DNA from: JACCVG01 sp034664165
GTDB taxonomy: Bacteria > Actinomycetota > Thermoleophilia > Solirubrobacterales > Thermoleophilaceae
Length of the DNA stretch: 49,928 nucleotides
Direction of reading: 5' to 3'
Assembly: GCA_034664165.1 (NCBI GenBank)
Contig: JAXDIE010000164.1
Location: forward strand, 1 to 49,928
In this document: positions 32,529 through 40,234 of the stretch, piece after piece
Layout: every line of letters starts with the position of its first letter
How positions within the stretch are numbered: position 1 is the first letter of the stretch
Program-made: the position numbers and the translations under genes
The notes under the pieces: generated by a model
Seen by the model: the letters and a program-made list of their open reading frames with translations, nothing else
What the model was told of the DNA's origin: nothing
Database searches by the model: none

Positions 32529-32938
32529 AGGGTCGTGTAGCCCCGGCCGGCGTGGTCGAAGCCGATGAGGTCGCCCGACGGGTTCTTGGGGCCGCCGTGG
32601 TGGTAGGCGCGGACCTCGCAGATCTTGCCGTCGCGGAAGCGGAACCATTCGGTCCCCCGGTCCAGCCGCGGCTCACCGGTCTTGAGGTCCTTCCAGGTCA
32701 TGGTCCACTCGATAACGGCCTCCTCGCCGTCCTCGATCCCGTGCTCCAGGAACCACTTCCCGTCGATGTGCTCCACCGCGAGGGACGTGTGGTCGCCGAT
32801 TGTCTTGTTCCCCGCGTGGGGGCCGAGCCGCGTGTAGTAGTGGGTCGCGTCCTCCGTGAAGTAGGACGCGACCTCATCGGAGTCCCCGCGGTTGAGGGCC
32901 TCGTAGGAGGCGGCCACGTGGTCGATGAGCGCTCCCAT
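32525..32938 (-). CDS. SnoaL-like / NTF2-fold protein
   Basis: A 137-residue cytoplasmic protein of the NTF2 superfamily. It opens with an N-terminal helix IDHVAASYEALNRGDSDEVA, then FTEDATHYYTRLG and IEWTMTWKDLKTGE. A final strand pair, TEWFRFRDGKICEVRAYHH, is the usual SnoaL-like ending. Members act as isomerases, cyclases, hydrolases (limonene-1,2-epoxide hydrolase type) or binding proteins. Its direct coupling (GTGA) to an Asp-nucleophile hydrolase gene is suggestive of action on the same substrate. ATG at 32938 lies seven bases after the dehydrogenase stop. Confidence 0.75.
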   Translation of the reverse strand: MGALIDHVAASYEALNRGDSDEVASYFTEDATHYYTRLGPHAGNKTIGDHTSLAVEHIDGKWFLEHGIEDGEEAVIEWTMTWKDLKTGEPRLDRGTEWFRFRDGKICEVRAYHHGGPKNPSGDLIGFDHAGRGYTTL

Positions 32939-32945
32939 GGCAGCC

Positions 32946-34127
32946 TCAGTATGAGCGCGGGAGGCCTAGGGAATGCTCGGCCACGTAGTTGAGGATCATC
33001 TCGCGCGACACGGGGGCGGTCCTCGTCAGGCGAGCCGCCCAGTACAGGTCGGTGAGGCCGTACTCCAGCGCAAAACCGTTTCCGCCGTGCGTCTGGATCG
33101 CCTGGTCCACGCACTTGGTCGCCGCCTCACCGGCCGCGTACTTGGCCATGTTGGAGGCTTCGCCCGCCGGCGCTCCCGCGTCATAGAGCGCGCCCGCCTT
33201 CTGCATCATCAGCCGTGCCAGCTCGAGCTCGATCTTGGCCTGCGCCAACGGGTGCGAAATGCCCTGGTGGGATCCGATCGGCGCGTTCCACACCGTCCGT
33301 TCCCGCGCGTAGTCGGCGGCCAGCTGCAATCCCAGCCTGCCCACGCCGATGGCGATCGCTGCTCCCATGATCCGCTCCGGGTTCAACCCGTCGAAGGCGG
33401 CCTTCAGCCCCGCCGTCTCGTTGCCCACCAGCCGCTCTGCGGGAACCTCGACATCGTCGAAGAACAGCTGCCACTGCTTGTCCGGCCCGCGCAGCGCCGT
33501 CGGGATGTGCTGGCGCTCCAGCCCCGGAGCATCGGCGTCGACCAGGAACAGGCCCGGCAGGCTCAGCGAGCCGTCGTCCTCGCGGAAGCGGGCGACCACG
33601 AGAATCGCATCGGCCTCCTCGACCGCCGAGATGAACGTCTTGGTGCCGCGCAGGATGTACTTGCCGTTATCGCGGCGGGCCGCCGTGGAGATGTTGTGCG
33701 AGTTGGAGCCCGCGTCGGGCTCGGTGATGGCGAAGGCGACCTTGGTGGTGCCCGCCGCGATGCCCGGCAGCCACTCGTCCTTCTGGGCGTCGGTCCCGTG
33801 CTTGACCAGGATGCTGCCCACGATCGCTGGGGAGACCACGATGAGCAGGAGCGAGCAGCCGACGCTGGTGATCTCCTCCCCGACCGCCGCGAGCGCCGAC
33901 ATTCCAAGACCCCCGCCCCCGTACTCCTCGGGCAGGTTCACGCCGAGGTAGCCCTTGGCCGCAAGGGCGTCCCAGAGCTCGGTCGCGGGCTCAGCCTTGT
34001 CGATCTTCTCCCGCATGTACTCGCGGCCGAAGGAGAGTGCGATGCCGCGAGCCGCCTCGCGCATCATCTGCACCTCCTGCGATTCGACGACGGGCAGTGA
34101 GACGGGTGCAGCGGTGTCAATGCTCAA
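32946..34127 (-). CDS. Acyl-CoA dehydrogenase (copy 2 of block)
   Basis: A 393-residue acyl-CoA dehydrogenase, more divergent than the other two. Motifs are VNLPEEYGGGGLGMS, AFAITEPDAGSNSHN, KTFISAVEEAD, and IQTHGGNGFALEYG. The likely catalytic glutamate is E251 in GLNPERIMG. The C-terminal loop reads RTAPVSREMIL instead of the usual GT-E-I pattern. TTG at 34127 is supported by AAGGAG eight bases upstream. It lies 24 bases after the membrane-protein gene and 7 bases before the SnoaL-like gene. It may act on a different chain length or oxidation level from the other two copies. Confidence 0.88.
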   Translation of the reverse strand: MSIDTAAPVSLPVVESQEVQMMREAARGIALSFGREYMREKIDKAEPATELWDALAAKGYLGVNLPEEYGGGGLGMSALAAVGEEITSVGCSLLLIVVSPAIVGSILVKHGTDAQKDEWLPGIAAGTTKVAFAITEPDAGSNSHNISTAARRDNGKYILRGTKTFISAVEEADAILVVARFREDDGSLSLPGLFLVDADAPGLERQHIPTALRGPDKQWQLFFDDVEVPAERLVGNETAGLKAAFDGLNPERIMGAAIAIGVGRLGLQLAADYARERTVWNAPIGSHQGISHPLAQAKIELELARLMMQKAGALYDAGAPAGEASNMAKYAAGEAATKCVDQAIQTHGGNGFALEYGLTDLYWAARLTRTAPVSREMILNYVAEHSLGLPRSY

Positions 34128-34151
34128 CGGTCGGCTCCTTGTGTGGATGGT

Positions 34152-35129
34152 TCAGGTCGAAGGGAGGTCGGGCGCCGCCGGCGGCGGGGTGGCCATCACC
34201 TGTCGCCAGGTGATCGAGCCGTCCGGGCCGGGCTCCGGCACCGTGCCGTCCTTGCGAAGCCGCAGGTCTAGATAGATCGACAGCAGCACGGTGCTCAGAA
34301 GCGGGTACGTGATGACGGTTGAGATGAGGCCCGTGACCGTCGCGATCACGAGGGTGAGGGTCAGGTTCCATCCGAGGAACAGCCCGAGGATGTAGGGGAC
34401 CGCCAGGGGAATGATCACGGCCATCTGGACGAGGGTGACCAGGATCAGGGCCCCGAAGGTCGGCCACCAGCGGTGCCGGACCAGCTGGAAGGACCTCGAC
34501 AGCGCAGCGAAGTTCCGCAGGTCCTCAAAGATCAGGACCGGGATCGCCACGATCCAGGCGACCAGGAGCCAGAGAGCCGGCAGCCCCAGCAGGAAGAAGG
34601 TCACAACGGCCAGGATCCCGAGAAGGATCCAGGCGACCACGAGCATGACGCCGATCCCGACCACACGCCCGACCGCATTCGAGAGCGCCTCGCGCCAATT
34701 GGCCTGCGCGCCGGCGAGGGACCGTCCGGCGATCTCCAGGACCGCACCCATCACCATCGCGATAGTGACGGCGGCCAACAGGTAGATGAGCAGCTCGCCG
34801 ACCGCGAGGAGCGAGAAGCTCGGTTGATCGGGCCCGTAGAAGCTCTGCATCTGCGCCTGCATCTGCGCGTTGAGGTTCTGGGCCGAGCCGGGATGGCTTG
34901 CGGCCTTCTGCATTGTTTCCTGCATCGCCGCGAACATCTTCGGATAGGCCTTGATCATGTCCAGGTAGCCCGGGAAGATCGCGAAGATCACCGCGATGTT
35001 CAGCACCTGCATCGGCACCACGACCACGAGGGTGGCCGCAGCCATCGGGCGCCAGTTCCTCCACCACAGCCCGAACCCGCGCGAGAAGACATCCGCGGGC
35101 CCTAGCGGCTGAGCTGGCTGCACGCTCAT
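34152..35129 (-). CDS. Polytopic membrane protein (glycerophosphodiesterase membrane-domain-like)
   Basis: A 325-residue integral membrane protein with about six hydrophobic segments, for example MAAATLVVVVPMQVLNIAV, LLIYLLAAVTIAMVMGAVL and LGLPALWLLVAWIVAIPVLI. The pattern GPADVFSRGFGLWWRNWRP followed by FEDLRNFAALSRSFQLVRHRW resembles the membrane domain associated with some glycerophosphodiester phosphodiesterases, here without the catalytic domain. A Met/Gln-rich loop (about 60-95) lies outside the first segment. It sits inside the acyl-CoA dehydrogenase operon, 12 bases after the first dehydrogenase gene. Function is unknown; transport or membrane association of the substrate is a guess. 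Confidence 0.65.
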   Translation of the reverse strand: MSVQPAQPLGPADVFSRGFGLWWRNWRPMAAATLVVVVPMQVLNIAVIFAIFPGYLDMIKAYPKMFAAMQETMQKAASHPGSAQNLNAQMQAQMQSFYGPDQPSFSLLAVGELLIYLLAAVTIAMVMGAVLEIAGRSLAGAQANWREALSNAVGRVVGIGVMLVVAWILLGILAVVTFFLLGLPALWLLVAWIVAIPVLIFEDLRNFAALSRSFQLVRHRWWPTFGALILVTLVQMAVIIPLAVPYILGLFLGWNLTLTLVIATVTGLISTVITYPLLSTVLLSIYLDLRLRKDGTVPEPGPDGSITWRQVMATPPPAAPDLPST

Positions 35130-35141
35130 GTGCCGAACCTA

Positions 35142-36332
35142 CTAGAGGCCGTAGGACTTGCCGATGACCTCGAGCATGACCTCGTCGGTGCCGGCGCCGA
35201 TCCGGTTCAGGCGCATGTCGCGCCAGACCCGCTCGATCCCGTACTCCTTCATGTAGCCGGCGCCACCGTGGATCTGGATGCACTCGTCGGCCACCTCGAC
35301 GGCGATCCGTGACGCGTACAGCTTGGCCATCGAGATCTCGCGCACCGGGTACTCGCCATTCTCGAAGCGCCAGGCCGTGGTGTAGACCATCTGGCGGGCT
35401 GTCTCGATCTTCGTGGCCATCTCGGCGAACTTGTGGCGGATGACCTGGAACTTGCCGATCGAGCGGCCGAAGGCCTGGCGGTCGTTTGCGTACTGAAGCG
35501 TCTTGTCGAACACGCGCTGGGCACCCGCGACACAGCCGGCGGCGCCGATCAGGCGCTCGCCCTGGAGCTCCCACATGATGTGGTAGAAGCCCTTGCCCTC
35601 CTGGCCCAGGATGTTCTCGGCCGGGACGCGCACGTCCTGGAAGGCCAGCAGAGCGGTGTCGGAGGCGTGCATGCCGAGCTTCTCGAGCTTCTTCTCGCGG
35701 ATCACGCCGGGCGAGTGCATGTCCACCAGGAACAGGGTGAAGCCGTCGTAGCCGGCGTCCGGATCGGTCTTGGTGACGAGCACGATGGTGTCGGCCCGGT
35801 GTCCGTTGGTGATGTAGGTCTTGGAGCCGTTGATCACGAACTCGTCGCCGTCCCTGACGGCGCGGGTCTTGATGCCCGCCACGTCGGAGCCGGCGTCGGG
35901 CTCGGTGATCCCCAGGCAGAGGATGTTCTGGCCGGCGATGGCCGGGGCCAGCCACTTCTTCTTCTGGTCCTCGGTGCCGAGCAGGTGGATCGGGGGCATG
36001 GCCATGTCGGTGTGCACCGCCACGCCCATCGTCAGGCCGCCCGAGTTCGCCTTCGGCATCTCCTCGGCGAGCACGATGCTGCAGTAATAGTCGCCACCCT
36101 GGCCGCCGTACTCCTCGGGCATCGAGAGGCCCAGGAAGCCCAGCTCGCCCATCCGCGGGAAGACGGCGCTGTCGAAGGTCTTCTCCTCCCACTCCTCGGC
36201 GTGGGGCGCCAGCTCCTTTTCCACGAAGCGGCCGATCGACTCCCGCAGCCGCTCGTGCTCCTCGGTGAAGATGAAGTGCTTCTTGTTGGAGCCGAAGTCC
36301 GGCTTGATGACCTTGTCGGCGGTGGCGCTCAT
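35142..36332 (-). CDS. Acyl-CoA dehydrogenase, IVD/LCAD-like (copy 1, promoter-proximal)
   Basis: A 396-residue FAD enzyme, the first gene of the minus-strand block. Motifs include CLGITEPDAGSDVAG, TYITNGHRADTIV, MHASDTALLAFQDVRVP and the C-terminal IGAGTDEVMLEVIGKSYGL. The likely catalytic base is E259 in ELQGERLIG, as in isovaleryl-CoA and long-chain enzymes, since the MCAD position is Ala/Gly. ATG at 36332 has GAGGAG about 12 bases upstream. A 29-bp palindrome lies 36 bases upstream of the start, and a near copy precedes the divergent operon at 36889, so joint control is likely. Confidence 0.91.
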   Translation of the reverse strand: MSATADKVIKPDFGSNKKHFIFTEEHERLRESIGRFVEKELAPHAEEWEEKTFDSAVFPRMGELGFLGLSMPEEYGGQGGDYYCSIVLAEEMPKANSGGLTMGVAVHTDMAMPPIHLLGTEDQKKKWLAPAIAGQNILCLGITEPDAGSDVAGIKTRAVRDGDEFVINGSKTYITNGHRADTIVLVTKTDPDAGYDGFTLFLVDMHSPGVIREKKLEKLGMHASDTALLAFQDVRVPAENILGQEGKGFYHIMWELQGERLIGAAGCVAGAQRVFDKTLQYANDRQAFGRSIGKFQVIRHKFAEMATKIETARQMVYTTAWRFENGEYPVREISMAKLYASRIAVEVADECIQIHGGAGYMKEYGIERVWRDMRLNRIGAGTDEVMLEVIGKSYGL

Positions 36333-36367
36333 CGGTTGCTGGCTCTCCTCGCGGTGGCGATCAGGGT

Positions 36368-36396
36368 GAAAGTAGACAGTAGCGCTTTCTACTTTC
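36368..36396. promoter_or_regulatory. Palindromic operator candidate A (acyl-CoA dehydrogenase side)
   Basis: A 29-bp imperfect palindrome with arms GAAAGTAGACAG and CTTTCTACTTTC around a 5-bp centre, 36 bases before the minus-strand ATG at 36332. It matches site B (36842-36870) at 22 of 29 positions. The extension TAC after the right arm creates a tandem GTAGAAA repeat on the minus strand. Confidence 0.6.
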
Positions 36397-36529
36397 TACG
36401 GCACGCCGGCGAGCCCCACAACAACGGCAGCAATGAGGGGTGGGCCCGACCGAATCGACAATCCCGTCCTGGACGCGTAGAGCACGTCTCAGGGGGGACG
36501 GTCAAACGCAAAGGCCGACCCACCCGTCA

Positions 36530-36558
36530 TTGCCGCCGTAAACCCCCGGCCCTACGAT
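36530..36558 (+). promoter_or_regulatory. Candidate promoter for a leaderless ATL transcript
   Basis: TTGCCG at 36530-36535 and TACGAT at 36553-36558 are 17 bases apart, and the GTG start follows 7 bases later. This geometry would put the transcript start at or within a base or two of the GTG, giving a leaderless mRNA. Confidence 0.35.
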
Positions 36559-36565
36559 TCCTCAC

Positions 36566-36835
36566 GTGTCCGCGCAAGAGGTCCTCGACCGCATCCGCTC
36601 CATCCCCGAGGGCCGGGTCAGCACCTACGGCGACGTCTCGCCGGGAGCCCCGCGCTTTGCCGGCACGGTTCTATCTACCTGCACCGACCCCACCGTCCCC
36701 TGGCAGCGCATCGTCCGCGCCGACGGCTCGCTGGCCCGCGGGGAGCGTCAGCGCGAGCTCCTGGAGCGGGAAGGCGTGCCCTTCATCGGCATGAAGGTGG
36801 ACATGCGCGAGGCTTGGGTTCCCCCGCCGGGGTAA
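36566..36835 (+). CDS. Alkyltransferase-like DNA repair protein (MGMT family without active cysteine)
   Basis: An 89-residue protein covering only the DNA-binding domain of O6-methylguanine methyltransferases. RIRSIPEGRVSTYGDVS begins the fold. The active-site motif PCHRV is replaced by PWQRI (P45-I49), so tryptophan stands where the alkyl-accepting cysteine would be. This is the hallmark of alkyltransferase-like proteins, which bind O6-alkylguanine and hand it to nucleotide excision repair. ERQRELLEREGVPF is the normal C-terminal helix region. GTG at 36566 appears leaderless. It lies alone between two copies of a palindromic operator serving acyl-CoA genes, and is probably not part of that regulon. 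Confidence 0.88.
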   Translation: MSAQEVLDRIRSIPEGRVSTYGDVSPGAPRFAGTVLSTCTDPTVPWQRIVRADGSLARGERQRELLEREGVPFIGMKVDMREAWVPPPG

Positions 36836-36841
36836 CATGCG

Positions 36842-36870
36842 CAAAGTAGGGAGTAGGACTTCCCACTTTC
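36842..36870. promoter_or_regulatory. Palindromic operator candidate B (BKACE/carboxylase operon side)
   Basis: Left arm CAAAGTAGGGAG, centre TAGGA and right arm CTTCCCACTTTC; 22 of 29 bases equal site A at 36368-36396. It ends 18 bases before the TTG start at 36889 and just before an AAAGGA ribosome site, a position suited to repression. Confidence 0.6.
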
Positions 36871-36888
36871 GACAAAGGACCCATCGCC

Positions 36889-37674
36889 TTGGCCTACGAG
36901 AAGATCCGTTACGAGGTGGCCGCCACCGGCATCGCCACCATCACGCTTGACGATCCCGACACGCGCAACGCGTTGTCGACCGAGTTGCTCACCGAGCTGG
37001 CCGATTCGCTGCGCTCCGCCCGCGACGACGAAGCGGTCCGGGCGGTCGTCCTCGCCTCCTCGCACGAGAAGGTCTTCTCGGCCGGAGGCAACCTGGGCGG
37101 CTTCGGCGGGGATGCGGCAACCGTGCACAAGCACTTCGGCTCGCAGCTTTTCCTCGACGTCTTTCGTCTGCTCGGCGAGATGGGCAAGCCGTCGATCGTC
37201 GCGGCCGGCGGCCACGTGCTGGCCGGCTCGCTGGGCATCGCCCTGGCCTGCGACCTGATCATCGCCAAGGACACCGCCGGCTTCGGCACACCCGAGATCA
37301 ACGTCGGCCTCTTCCCGTTCATGATCATGGCGCTGATCTATCGCAACGTGCCGCGGAAGAAGACCAACGAGATGCTGCTGCTGGGCGAGCGGCTCACCGC
37401 CGAGGAGGCGCGTGAGGTGGGCATCGTCAACAAGGTCGTGAGCGGCGATGAGTTCGACGCGGCGGTCGAGGACTGGGCGCTCAAGCTCGCCTCCAAGTCG
37501 CCGCTGGTGATGAAGCTGGGCAAGGACGCGATGTGGCGCCAGATGGACATGCCGCTGATGGACGCGCTCGATTACCTGCGCGCGCAGCTGACCATCGAGC
37601 TGTCGACCGAGGACGCCATCGAGGGCGTCACCGCATTCTTCGAAAAGCGCGAACCAAACTGGAAGGGACGCTGA
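36889..37674 (+). CDS. Enoyl-CoA hydratase/isomerase family protein, first gene of the operon
   Basis: A 261-residue crotonase-fold enzyme. Oxyanion-hole segments are FSAGGNLGGF and GGHVLAGSLGIALACD. The second catalytic glutamate is present (E136 in FGTPEINVG). The first is glycine (G116), so a one-Glu activity such as an isomerase is more likely than hydration by the two-Glu mechanism. TTG at 36889 has AAAGGA about nine bases upstream. The stop and the next start overlap as TGATG. It is the reverse of the enzyme at 10567, which keeps the first glutamate and loses the second. Confidence 0.87.
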   Translation: MAYEKIRYEVAATGIATITLDDPDTRNALSTELLTELADSLRSARDDEAVRAVVLASSHEKVFSAGGNLGGFGGDAATVHKHFGSQLFLDVFRLLGEMGKPSIVAAGGHVLAGSLGIALACDLIIAKDTAGFGTPEINVGLFPFMIMALIYRNVPRKKTNEMLLLGERLTAEEAREVGIVNKVVSGDEFDAAVEDWALKLASKSPLVMKLGKDAMWRQMDMPLMDALDYLRAQLTIELSTEDAIEGVTAFFEKREPNWKGR

Positions 37675-39248
37675 TGTCGGCAACCGACGCACCCACCTCG
37701 ATCCTGAGGCCGCTGGTCGAGGAGCTGCACGAGCGCCGCGAGACGGCGAAGCTCGGAGGCGGCCAGGACAAGATCGACAAGCAGCACTCGCGCGAGAAGC
37801 TGACCGCGCGCGAGCGGCTGGCCCTGCTGATCGACGAAGGCACCTTCAACGAGCTGGGCATCCATGCCGGGGTGCACTTCTCGGCCCAGGCGATGGGCGA
37901 CAAGGAAGCGCCTGCCGATGGGGTGGTCACCGGCTACGGAAAGGTCGACGGCCGCCTGGTGGCCGTCTGCGCCTACGACTTCACGGTGATGGCCGGATCG
38001 ATGGGCATGACCGGCGAGATCAAGGTCGGGCGACTGCGCGAGCTGGCCCTTGGCAAGCGCATCCCGATGATCTGGCTGCTCGATTCGGCGGGCGGGCGCA
38101 TCCAGGAGGCCGCGGGCTCGCTCTTCGCCGGCTCCGGCCACCTGTTCCGCGAGGAGGTGGTGATGAGCGGCGTCGTGCCGCAGATCGCTGCCCTCATGGG
38201 CCCCTGCGCAGCGGGCACCGCGTACATCCCCGGCCTGGCCGACTTCGTGCCGATGGTCAAGGGCCGCGGATCGATGGCGCTCGCCGGCCCGCATCTGACC
38301 AAGGCCGTGACCGGTGAGGACGTGACCCAGGAGGAGCTCGGCGGATCCCGTATCCACACCCGCATCTCGGGCGTGGGCGACCTCGAGGTCGCCTCCGACG
38401 AGGAGTGCATCGAGACCATCAAGAAGTACTTGTCCTTCTTCCCGCAGAACTGCGAGGAGAAGCCCCCGATCGCACCGGTCAGCGATCCGGTCGACCGCAT
38501 GGACGAGGACCTGCTGGACGTGCTGCCCGAGTCCAACCGCAAGCCCTATGACATGTACGAGGTGATCAAGCGGATCGTCGACGACGGCGACATCCTGGAC
38601 ATCAAGCCGCGCTTTGCCCGCACGATCATCACGTGCCTGGCGCGCATGGGCGGCCGGCCGATCGGCATCGTCGCCAACCAGCCCAAGCACCTGGGCGGGA
38701 TCCTCGAGAACGACTCCGCGGACAAGGCGGCGCGCTTCATCAACCTCTGCGACGCCTACGGCATCCCACTCCTGTTCCTGCAGGATGTGCCCGGGTTCAT
38801 GGTGGGCACCAAGGTCGAGCAGGCGGGCATCATCCGCCACGGCGCCAAGATGCTCTACGCGGTGTCGCGTGCGACGGTGCCGAAGATCACCGTGGTGATC
38901 CGCAAGGCCTACGGGGCCGGCTACTACGTGATGTGCGGCAAGGCCTACGAGCCCGACCTGCTGGTCGCATGGCCCAGCGCCGAAATCTCGATCATGGGTG
39001 CCGAGGGCGCCGTGAACATCATCGGCCGCTCCGTCATCGAGGCCGCGGATGACCCCGACAAGATGCGAACCGAGATGGAGGACGCGATCCGCAAGACGAT
39101 CGACCCATATATCGCCGCGAGGAACGGCATGATCGACGATGTGATCGACCCGCGCGAGACGCGCCCGGTCGTGATCGCCGCCCTCGAGATGTCCGCCACC
39201 AAGCGGGTCGCCAGGCCGTGGAAGAAGCACGGGGTGATGCCCGTATGA
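37674..39248 (+). CDS. Acyl-CoA carboxylase, carboxyltransferase (beta) subunit
   Basis: A 524-residue carboxyltransferase transferring CO2 from biotin to an acyl-CoA. The N-terminal half has the acyl-CoA pocket with SMGMTGEIKVGRL, LLDSAGGRIQEAAGS and GPCAAGTAYIPGLADF. The C-terminal half has the biotin pocket with IGIVANQPKHLGGIL, LFLQDVPGFMVG and RKAYGAGYYVMCGKAY, then WPSAEISIMGAEGAV. The pocket sequence GAGYYVMCGKAY differs from both PccB and the classical MCC form, so acetyl-, propionyl-, methylcrotonyl- or another acyl-CoA remains open. No biotin carboxylase subunit is in the window. A free biotinyl domain is encoded at 11373. It overlaps its neighbours by TGATG and ATGA. Confidence 0.91.
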   Translation: MSATDAPTSILRPLVEELHERRETAKLGGGQDKIDKQHSREKLTARERLALLIDEGTFNELGIHAGVHFSAQAMGDKEAPADGVVTGYGKVDGRLVAVCAYDFTVMAGSMGMTGEIKVGRLRELALGKRIPMIWLLDSAGGRIQEAAGSLFAGSGHLFREEVVMSGVVPQIAALMGPCAAGTAYIPGLADFVPMVKGRGSMALAGPHLTKAVTGEDVTQEELGGSRIHTRISGVGDLEVASDEECIETIKKYLSFFPQNCEEKPPIAPVSDPVDRMDEDLLDVLPESNRKPYDMYEVIKRIVDDGDILDIKPRFARTIITCLARMGGRPIGIVANQPKHLGGILENDSADKAARFINLCDAYGIPLLFLQDVPGFMVGTKVEQAGIIRHGAKMLYAVSRATVPKITVVIRKAYGAGYYVMCGKAYEPDLLVAWPSAEISIMGAEGAVNIIGRSVIEAADDPDKMRTEMEDAIRKTIDPYIAARNGMIDDVIDPRETRPVVIAALEMSATKRVARPWKKHGVMPV

Positions 39249-40234
39249 CGTCGATGAAGACGGTTCAGGTCGTTCGCCTCGAGGGTCCCAGCGGCCTTGA
39301 CGTGCTCGAGGCCCCGGAGCCCCAGGGCGGCGGCGCCGCACATGTGGTCGACGTCCACGCGGCGGGCATCTCCTACCCGGAGCTCCTGCTCTCCAAGGGC
39401 CTCTACCAGCTCAAGCCCGACCCGCCGTTCATTCTCGGGTCGGAGGTCGCCGGCGTGATACGCGAGCCCGCCGAGGGGTCCGACCTCAAGGCGGGCGACC
39501 GCGTGATCGGGTTCGCGATGGGGGCGATGGCCGAGACGGCCGTGACCCCGCCGCCCATGACCTTCAAGCTGCCCGACCAGCTGGACTTCGGCCAGGGCTG
39601 CGCGTTGTTCATGAACTACCACACGTCCCACTTCGCGCTCGACCGGCGGGCCGGCCTGAAGGAGGGGGAGTCGCTGCTGGTGCAGGGCGCCGCCGGAGGC
39701 GTCGGCACCGCTGCGATCCAGGTGGGCAAGGCTTTGGGCGCCCGGGTGATGGCGGTCGTCTCCACCGACCAGAAGGAGCAGGTGGTGCGCGATGCCGGAG
39801 CCGACGAGGTGGCGCGCTCCGACGAGGACTGGAAGACCGCGGCCAAGGAGTTCGGCGGCGGCGGCATCGACGTGGTGTACGACCCCGTTGGCGGCGAGCG
39901 TCTCAGCGAAAGCATCAGGGTTCTGGCCTCCGAGGGCCGCGCCGTGGTCATCGGCTTCGTCGAGGGATCGATTCCCTCGATCGCCGTCAACCGCCTCCTG
40001 CTGCGCAACGTGTCGCTGGTGGGCGCGGGCTGGGGCCACTTCGCATTCGAGCGGCCTGAGTACCTGGCCGAGGTGGCCGCCGACCTGAACCGCATGGTCG
40101 AGGCCGGGCACGTGAAGCCCGTGATCGGCGGGAGCTATTCGATGGAGGAGGTCCCACAGGCCCTCCGCGACCTCGACGAGCGCCGGGCCATCGGCAAGCT
40201 CGTCCTTCAAGTACGACCTGATCAGGAGGCGTAA
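39245..40234 (+). CDS. NADPH:quinone oxidoreductase-type MDR enzyme
   Basis: A 329-residue zinc-free medium-chain dehydrogenase/reductase. The N-terminal GroES-like part has HAAGISYPELLLSKGLYQ and PFILGSEVAGVI. The cofactor-binding loop is LVQGAAGGVGTAAIQ, followed by VVSTDQKEQVVRDAGADE. IDVVYDPVGGERLSES and VIGFVEGSIPSIAVN match the quinone oxidoreductase / enoyl reductase branch. Zinc-ligand cysteines are absent. In this operon it could reduce an enoyl-CoA or carry electrons; the substrate is not determined. ATG at 39245 overlaps the carboxylase stop, and its own stop overlaps the next start as TAATG. Confidence 0.86.
   Translation: MTSMKTVQVVRLEGPSGLDVLEAPEPQGGGAAHVVDVHAAGISYPELLLSKGLYQLKPDPPFILGSEVAGVIREPAEGSDLKAGDRVIGFAMGAMAETAVTPPPMTFKLPDQLDFGQGCALFMNYHTSHFALDRRAGLKEGESLLVQGAAGGVGTAAIQVGKALGARVMAVVSTDQKEQVVRDAGADEVARSDEDWKTAAKEFGGGGIDVVYDPVGGERLSESIRVLASEGRAVVIGFVEGSIPSIAVNRLLLRNVSLVGAGWGHFAFERPEYLAEVAADLNRMVEAGHVKPVIGGSYSMEEVPQALRDLDERRAIGKLVLQVRPDQEA

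Noticed and set aside
36368..36870. KstR or mycobacterial FadR operators
   Set aside because: The arms AAAGTAG/CTACTTT do not match the published KstR-type half-sites I recall, so no named regulator is assigned.
37572..39341. A 589-residue antisense frame over the carboxylase beta gene
   Set aside because: It has no recognisable motifs and lies exactly opposite a conserved carboxyltransferase; a GC-driven shadow.
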